Below are positions 5,708-8,442 of a DNA stretch of 8,442 nt, in pieces. This DNA comes from an uncultured Erysipelotrichaceae bacterium (lineage in GTDB: Bacteria > Bacillota_I > Bacilli_A > RF39 > UBA660), in the NCBI GenBank assembly GCA_902766135.1, contig CACXCK010000069.1, forward strand, positions 1-8,442, in the 5' to 3' direction. The first letter of the stretch is position 1; each line of letters starts with the position of its first letter. The translations under genes and the position numbers were made by a program. The notes below the pieces were generated by a model. That model was given only the letters and a program-made list of their open reading frames with translations. It was not told where the DNA came from and searched no databases.

Positions 5708-6310
5708 ATGAAAGTTTATCCTGAAAGCTTAGAAGAGCTTATATCTTTTTATAAAAAACTTCCTGGCATTGGTGAAAAAAGTGCTGAAAGAATGGCTTTG
5801 GCGACTTTGGATCTTGACGATGATATTCTTGATAATGCAAGTCATTCACTATCTATTGTTAAAAAAAAGTTAAAACCTTGTTCGATTTGTGGCAATTTAA
5901 CTGATCAGGATATTTGTTCAGTTTGTTCTAATCCTAATCGAAATCAGAATGTTATTTGTGTTATTGAAGATTATAAAAGTGCTTTTGCTTTTGAAAAAGC
6001 TGGCAATTACAAGGGCGTTTATCATGTGTTGAATGGTCTTATTTCGCCAATGGAAAATTTAGGGGCTGAAGATATTAATATATCTTCGCTTGTTAAGAGA
6101 GTAGATTCTTTAGATAATCCAGAGTTGATTTTGGCATTAAAAAGTTCAATTGAAGGTGAAACAACTACTTTATATTTAAAAAAAATTTTTGAAAATAAAA
6201 ATGTAATTATTAGTCGTCTTTCTTATGGTTTACCTATTGGCGCTGAAATTGATTATTTAGATATGATGACTTTGGATAGAGCTTTAGAAGATCGAAAAAA
6301 GATTTCTTAG
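5708..6310 (+). CDS. recR: Recombination mediator protein RecR
   Basis: RecR works with RecO (and RecF) to load RecA on SSB-coated single-stranded DNA at gaps. The length of 200 residues is normal. The helix-hairpin-helix LPGIGEKSAERM is at 18-29, the C4 zinc finger has C58, C61, C70 and C73, and the Toprim domain starts VICVIEDYK (82-90). The Walker-like C-terminal element LSYGLPIGAEIDYLD (171-185) is followed by TLDRALEDRK. The ATG lies one base after the ebfC stop codon and no clear Shine-Dalgarno is visible, so translation is probably coupled to ebfC. A strong terminator begins immediately after the stop codon. Confidence 0.97.
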   Translation: MKVYPESLEELISFYKKLPGIGEKSAERMALATLDLDDDILDNASHSLSIVKKKLKPCSICGNLTDQDICSVCSNPNRNQNVICVIEDYKSAFAFEKAGNYKGVYHVLNGLISPMENLGAEDINISSLVKRVDSLDNPELILALKSSIEGETTTLYLKKIFENKNVIISRLSYGLPIGAEIDYLDMMTLDRALEDRKKIS

Positions 6311-6353
6311 TATGTATTTTATTTCCCGGGAAATATAATACATATTTTTTTTT
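6311..6353 (+). terminator. Strong intrinsic terminator after recR
   Basis: The 17-nt arms 6311-6327 and 6328-6344 are inverted repeats with a single mismatched pair. They meet at CCCGGG, so the loop forms from the centre of that hexamer, and nine T (6345-6353) follow. The GC tip is unusual in this AT-rich sequence. It ends the dnaX-ebfC-recR operon and implies a new promoter for the gene at 6376. Confidence 0.9.
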
Positions 6354-6375
6354 AACTTGAATACTATTTAATAAT

Positions 6376-6564
6376 ATGAAAAGGAAAATTGTAGATTTTT
6401 TAAAAAAAATGGTTGGAGCTTTTATGATTTTATATTTGTGTAATTATTTGTTATCTTTTTTGCATGTTGTTGTTCCAATTAATATTTTTACTTTATTTGG
6501 CGTTTATTTTTTGGGTTTTCCGGGATTAATATCTTTTATTATTCTATTTTATATAGTAAAATAG
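6376..6564 (+). CDS. Small BofA-like membrane protein
   Basis: A 62-residue protein with two hydrophobic segments (about 12-30 and 35-61) and a short basic N-terminus (MKRK). The stretch VPINIFTLFGVYFLGFPG (32-49) resembles the VPINL...GILGIPG signature of BofA. In sporulating Bacillus, BofA holds the SpoIVFB protease inactive before pro-sigma-K processing, and bofA lies downstream of recR there, which supports the call. The start is uncertain. The ATG at 6376 has no Shine-Dalgarno, whereas an internal ATG at 6424 has GGAG (6415-6418) 5 nt upstream but would remove half of the first helix, where BofA similarity (VGAFMILYLCN) continues. Whether the organism sporulates cannot be judged here; a non-sporulation role is possible. 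Confidence 0.75.
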   Translation: MKRKIVDFLKKMVGAFMILYLCNYLLSFLHVVVPINIFTLFGVYFLGFPGLISFIILFYIVK

Positions 6565-6569
6565 TTATT

Positions 6570-6576
6570 GGTGAGG
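6570..6576 (+). promoter_or_regulatory. Ribosome binding site for the TTG start of holB
   Basis: GGTGAGG lies 4 nt before TTG at 6581. No in-frame ATG occurs before codon 43, which would remove conserved N-terminal sequence, so the TTG start is needed. Confidence 0.75.
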
Positions 6577-6580
6577 TTTC

Positions 6581-7411
6581 TTGAAACATGATTTGTTTGT
6601 TCAAACTTTAATTAATGAATTTCATGAGCGTAAGCTTGCTCATGCTTTTTTGGTTCAAACTAATCAATATGATAAAACTTATAATTCGGTTTTAAATTTT
6701 ATTAAAATGATTAATTGTCCTTCTGTTTATAAAGATGAATGTGATATTTGTAATCTTTGTAGGTTGGTAGATTCAGGTAATTTGCCAAGTTTGATTGTTA
6801 TTGAGCCTGATGGTAATGTTATTAAGAAGGAACAGTTATTAAGTTTAAAAGATTCTTTTAAAACTAAGCCTGTTTTTTCTAAGTATAATATTTATATTAT
6901 TAAGAATGCAGAACTTTTAAATTCTTCTAGCGCGAATACTATTTTGAAGTTTTTGGAGGAACCAGAGGATGATATTATAGGTTTTTTTATTACTAATAAT
7001 AAAGATAACGTGATGGAAACTATTCAAAGTCGATGTCAGATTCTTTTTGATTATTATGATGATGTTAGTTATTTAGATAAATTAGATTTAACTTTGGTTT
7101 TTGATTTTTTAAATAATTATAAACAAGCTGGCCTTTTATATAATAAAAATTATTTGATTAGTAAATTTGAAAGTCGTGTTGATTATTTGAATTTTTTGAA
7201 AAATTTGTTTTATGTATTTGAACACTTGTTAGATGTTTCTTTGAATGTAACAGATTTAAAATATATTGAGTTATCTTTTTTACTTAATAAGGGTAGTGAT
7301 TATTATATTTCTTGGCTAAATCTTATTTCTAAGTATTTAAGAAGAGTTAATTATAATATTAATATTTTATTATCGCTTGATTCTTTTGTTTTAGAAGCTC
7401 AATGTCTGTGA
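6581..7411 (+). CDS. holB: DNA polymerase III subunit delta prime
   Basis: Stator subunit of the clamp loader, partner of DnaX and delta. It has 276 residues with a TTG start, shorter than the usual 310-330, the shortfall being in the C-terminal collar domain. The N-terminus LAHAFLVQTNQYDKT (19-33) aligns with the P-loop region, but the glycines of GxxGxGKT are gone, leaving only KT, so ATP binding is unlikely. Zinc ligands C46, C54, C57 and C60 are present. NAELLNSSSANTILKFLEEPE (109-129) is the family hallmark, and the SRC arginine-finger motif is at 150-152. It lies next to ricT as in B. subtilis (holB-yaaT), but tmk, yaaQ and yaaR, which come before it there, are missing. The stop codon is TGA. 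Confidence 0.9.
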   Translation: MKHDLFVQTLINEFHERKLAHAFLVQTNQYDKTYNSVLNFIKMINCPSVYKDECDICNLCRLVDSGNLPSLIVIEPDGNVIKKEQLLSLKDSFKTKPVFSKYNIYIIKNAELLNSSSANTILKFLEEPEDDIIGFFITNNKDNVMETIQSRCQILFDYYDDVSYLDKLDLTLVFDFLNNYKQAGLLYNKNYLISKFESRVDYLNFLKNLFYVFEHLLDVSLNVTDLKYIELSFLLNKGSDYYISWLNLISKYLRRVNYNINILLSLDSFVLEAQCL

Positions 7412-7417
7412 TATAAT
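7409..7417 (+). promoter_or_regulatory. Extended -10 promoter upstream of ricT
   Basis: TGATATAAT overlaps the holB stop codon and forms an extended -10 (TGN plus TATAAT). No good -35 box is present at normal spacing. The predicted start near 7424 gives a leader of about 22 nt containing the ribosome binding site GAGGTGAT (7436-7443), which complements the 16S rRNA tail and ends 3 nt before the ATG. Confidence 0.65.
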
Positions 7418-7446
7418 GGTAGGTAATTTTTGATTGAGGTGATTAT

Positions 7447-8235
7447 ATGAACGTTTATGGTATTGTTTTTCAAAATAAGGGTAAAGTATATTATTTTGAT
7501 GGTTTAAATATTAACTATGAGATTAATGATAATGTTATTGTCGAAACAGAAAAGGGCTTGCAGTATGGAAAGATTACGTCGAAGATTGATAAATCTTCCG
7601 CAGTACTTGAAAATCATGATTTAAAACATATAATTAGAAAAGCTTCAGATAATGATAATAAAGAATATCTAGATAATTTGAAAAATGCTGAGAAAGCTTT
7701 ACAAAAAGCGAAGAGTATTGCTTCTAGTTTAGATTTAAAGATGAATTTTATTGATGCATCATATACTTTTGATAAACAACAATTAACTTTTAATTTTTAT
7801 GCTGATTCGCGTATTGATTTTAGAGAACTAGCCAAAAAATTAGCATCATTATATCATACAAGAATTGATTTGCGGCAAATTGGAGCTCGTGATAGAGCTT
7901 GTAATGTTGCGGGAATTGGAGTTTGTGGTAAAGAAATATGTTGCGCTAGATTTTTAAAGTCTTTTGATACTGTTACGATGAATATGGCTAAAAATCAAAA
8001 TTTAGCTTTGAATCCAAGTAAAATTAATGGAGTTTGTGGTAGACTTTTGTGTTGTTTAGCTTTTGAAGATGAAGAGTATACGAGATGTGGATATGGTATG
8101 CCAAGTGTTGGTCAAAAGGTAAAAACCAAGAATGGTATGGGAAATGTTATTAGTGTGGATATTTTAAATCGTCGTTATAAAGTTATTGTTAATGATGAAA
8201 TTGAGGAAGTAATACTAAATGAACAAAGTAAATAA
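7447..8235 (+). CDS. ricT: RicT (YaaT), PSP1-domain RNase Y-associated protein
   Basis: In B. subtilis RicT (YaaT) forms a complex with RicA (YmcA) and RicF (YlbF) that binds iron-sulfur clusters and helps RNase Y mature operon mRNAs; it also affects the sporulation phosphorelay and competence. The protein has 262 residues, close to the family norm. The PSP1 C-terminal domain spans about 60-148 and includes TFNFYADSRIDFRELAKKLA (114-133) and RIDLRQIGARD (139-149). Two Cys clusters, GIGVCGKEICCARFL (156-170) and GVCGRLLCCL (195-204), supply C160, C165, C166, C197, C202 and C203 as candidate cluster ligands. MNMAKNQNLALNPSKING (178-195) is also typical. It has its own promoter and overlaps the next gene by 17 nt. 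Confidence 0.95.
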   Translation: MNVYGIVFQNKGKVYYFDGLNINYEINDNVIVETEKGLQYGKITSKIDKSSAVLENHDLKHIIRKASDNDNKEYLDNLKNAEKALQKAKSIASSLDLKMNFIDASYTFDKQQLTFNFYADSRIDFRELAKKLASLYHTRIDLRQIGARDRACNVAGIGVCGKEICCARFLKSFDTVTMNMAKNQNLALNPSKINGVCGRLLCCLAFEDEEYTRCGYGMPSVGQKVKTKNGMGNVISVDILNRRYKVIVNDEIEEVILNEQSK

Positions 8236-8442
8236 TTGGTTATTTGATTATCCTAATTTAAAAGTTTATCAATTTGATGATGGGTTTAAGTTTTCTTTGG
8301 ATTCTATTTTATTAGCTGAATTTGCCCAAATACGTAAAAATGATAATAAAATTATAGATTTGTGTACTGGTAATGGAGTTATTCCTATTGTTATTAATCA
8401 CTTGTATAATAAATCAGTAGATGGAATTGAAGTTCAAAATGA
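8219..8442 (+). CDS. trmN6: tRNA1(Val) A37 N6-methyltransferase-like protein (3' partial)
   Basis: Start of a class I SAM-dependent methyltransferase of the YfiC/YabB group, which methylates A37 of tRNA1-Val in E. coli. 74 codons are visible before the window end. The N-terminus FKFSLDSILLAEFA (23-36) and SAM motif I IIDLCTGNGVIPI (45-57), followed by GIEVQ (69-73), match the family; in B. subtilis yabB follows yaaT and yabA. The ATG overlaps the end of ricT by 17 nt in another frame, and GAGGAAG (8203-8209), 9 nt upstream, serves as ribosome binding site. The target specificity is inferred from family and context. YabA is missing between the two genes. Confidence 0.85.
   Translation, partial: MNKVNNWLFDYPNLKVYQFDDGFKFSLDSILLAEFAQIRKNDNKIIDLCTGNGVIPIVINHLYNKSVDGIEVQN

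Noticed and set aside
1..8442. Mycoplasma-type code with TGA as Trp
   Set aside because: All Trp codons seen are TGG, conserved genes have no in-frame TGA, and holB ends at TGA at a reasonable place.

Overview
This window is a low-GC, almost entirely + strand stretch of a Firmicutes-type chromosome near the replication origin. The gene set and order (gyrA, SRP RNA, tadA, dnaX, ebfC/yaaK, recR, bofA-like, holB, ricT/yaaT, trmN6/yabB) are a compacted version of the origin-proximal region of Bacillus subtilis. The very high A+T content, the short genes and a small (about 71 nt) SRP RNA suggest an uncultured Bacilli lineage related to Mollicutes, Erysipelotrichia or RF39; that placement is inference. 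Trp is encoded by TGG throughout, no conserved gene is interrupted by TGA, and holB ends in TGA, so the standard bacterial code (table 11) fits.

Layout. Bases 1-2358 hold gyrA, which lacks about 31 N-terminal codons to the window edge and ends in an intrinsic terminator that overlaps its stop codon. Bases 2373-3188 carry no gene. This very AT-rich stretch contains seven copies of the 16-bp ParB/Spo0J site parS (TGTTCCACGTGAAACA or a one-base variant), plus one decayed copy and a companion 10-mer. Bases 3189-3301 hold a promoter and the SRP RNA with its own terminator. Then tadA starts only 14-20 nt downstream. A weak terminator and an extended -10 promoter separate it from the dnaX-ebfC-recR operon, which a strong 17-bp hairpin terminator closes at 6311-6353. 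A small BofA-like membrane protein, holB (TTG start), ricT (own extended -10 promoter) and the beginning of trmN6 (overlapping ricT by 17 nt) complete the window.

How the parts fit. GyrA, the two clamp-loader genes (dnaX = tau, holB = delta prime), EbfC and RecR serve replication and repair. SRP RNA, TadA and TrmN6 serve protein targeting and tRNA modification. RicT is an mRNA-maturation factor acting with RNase Y. The parS cluster is the most striking element: it looks like a concentrated centromere for ParB/SMC loading rather than the dispersed sites of B. subtilis. It also shows internal evidence of expansion by duplication and of decay.
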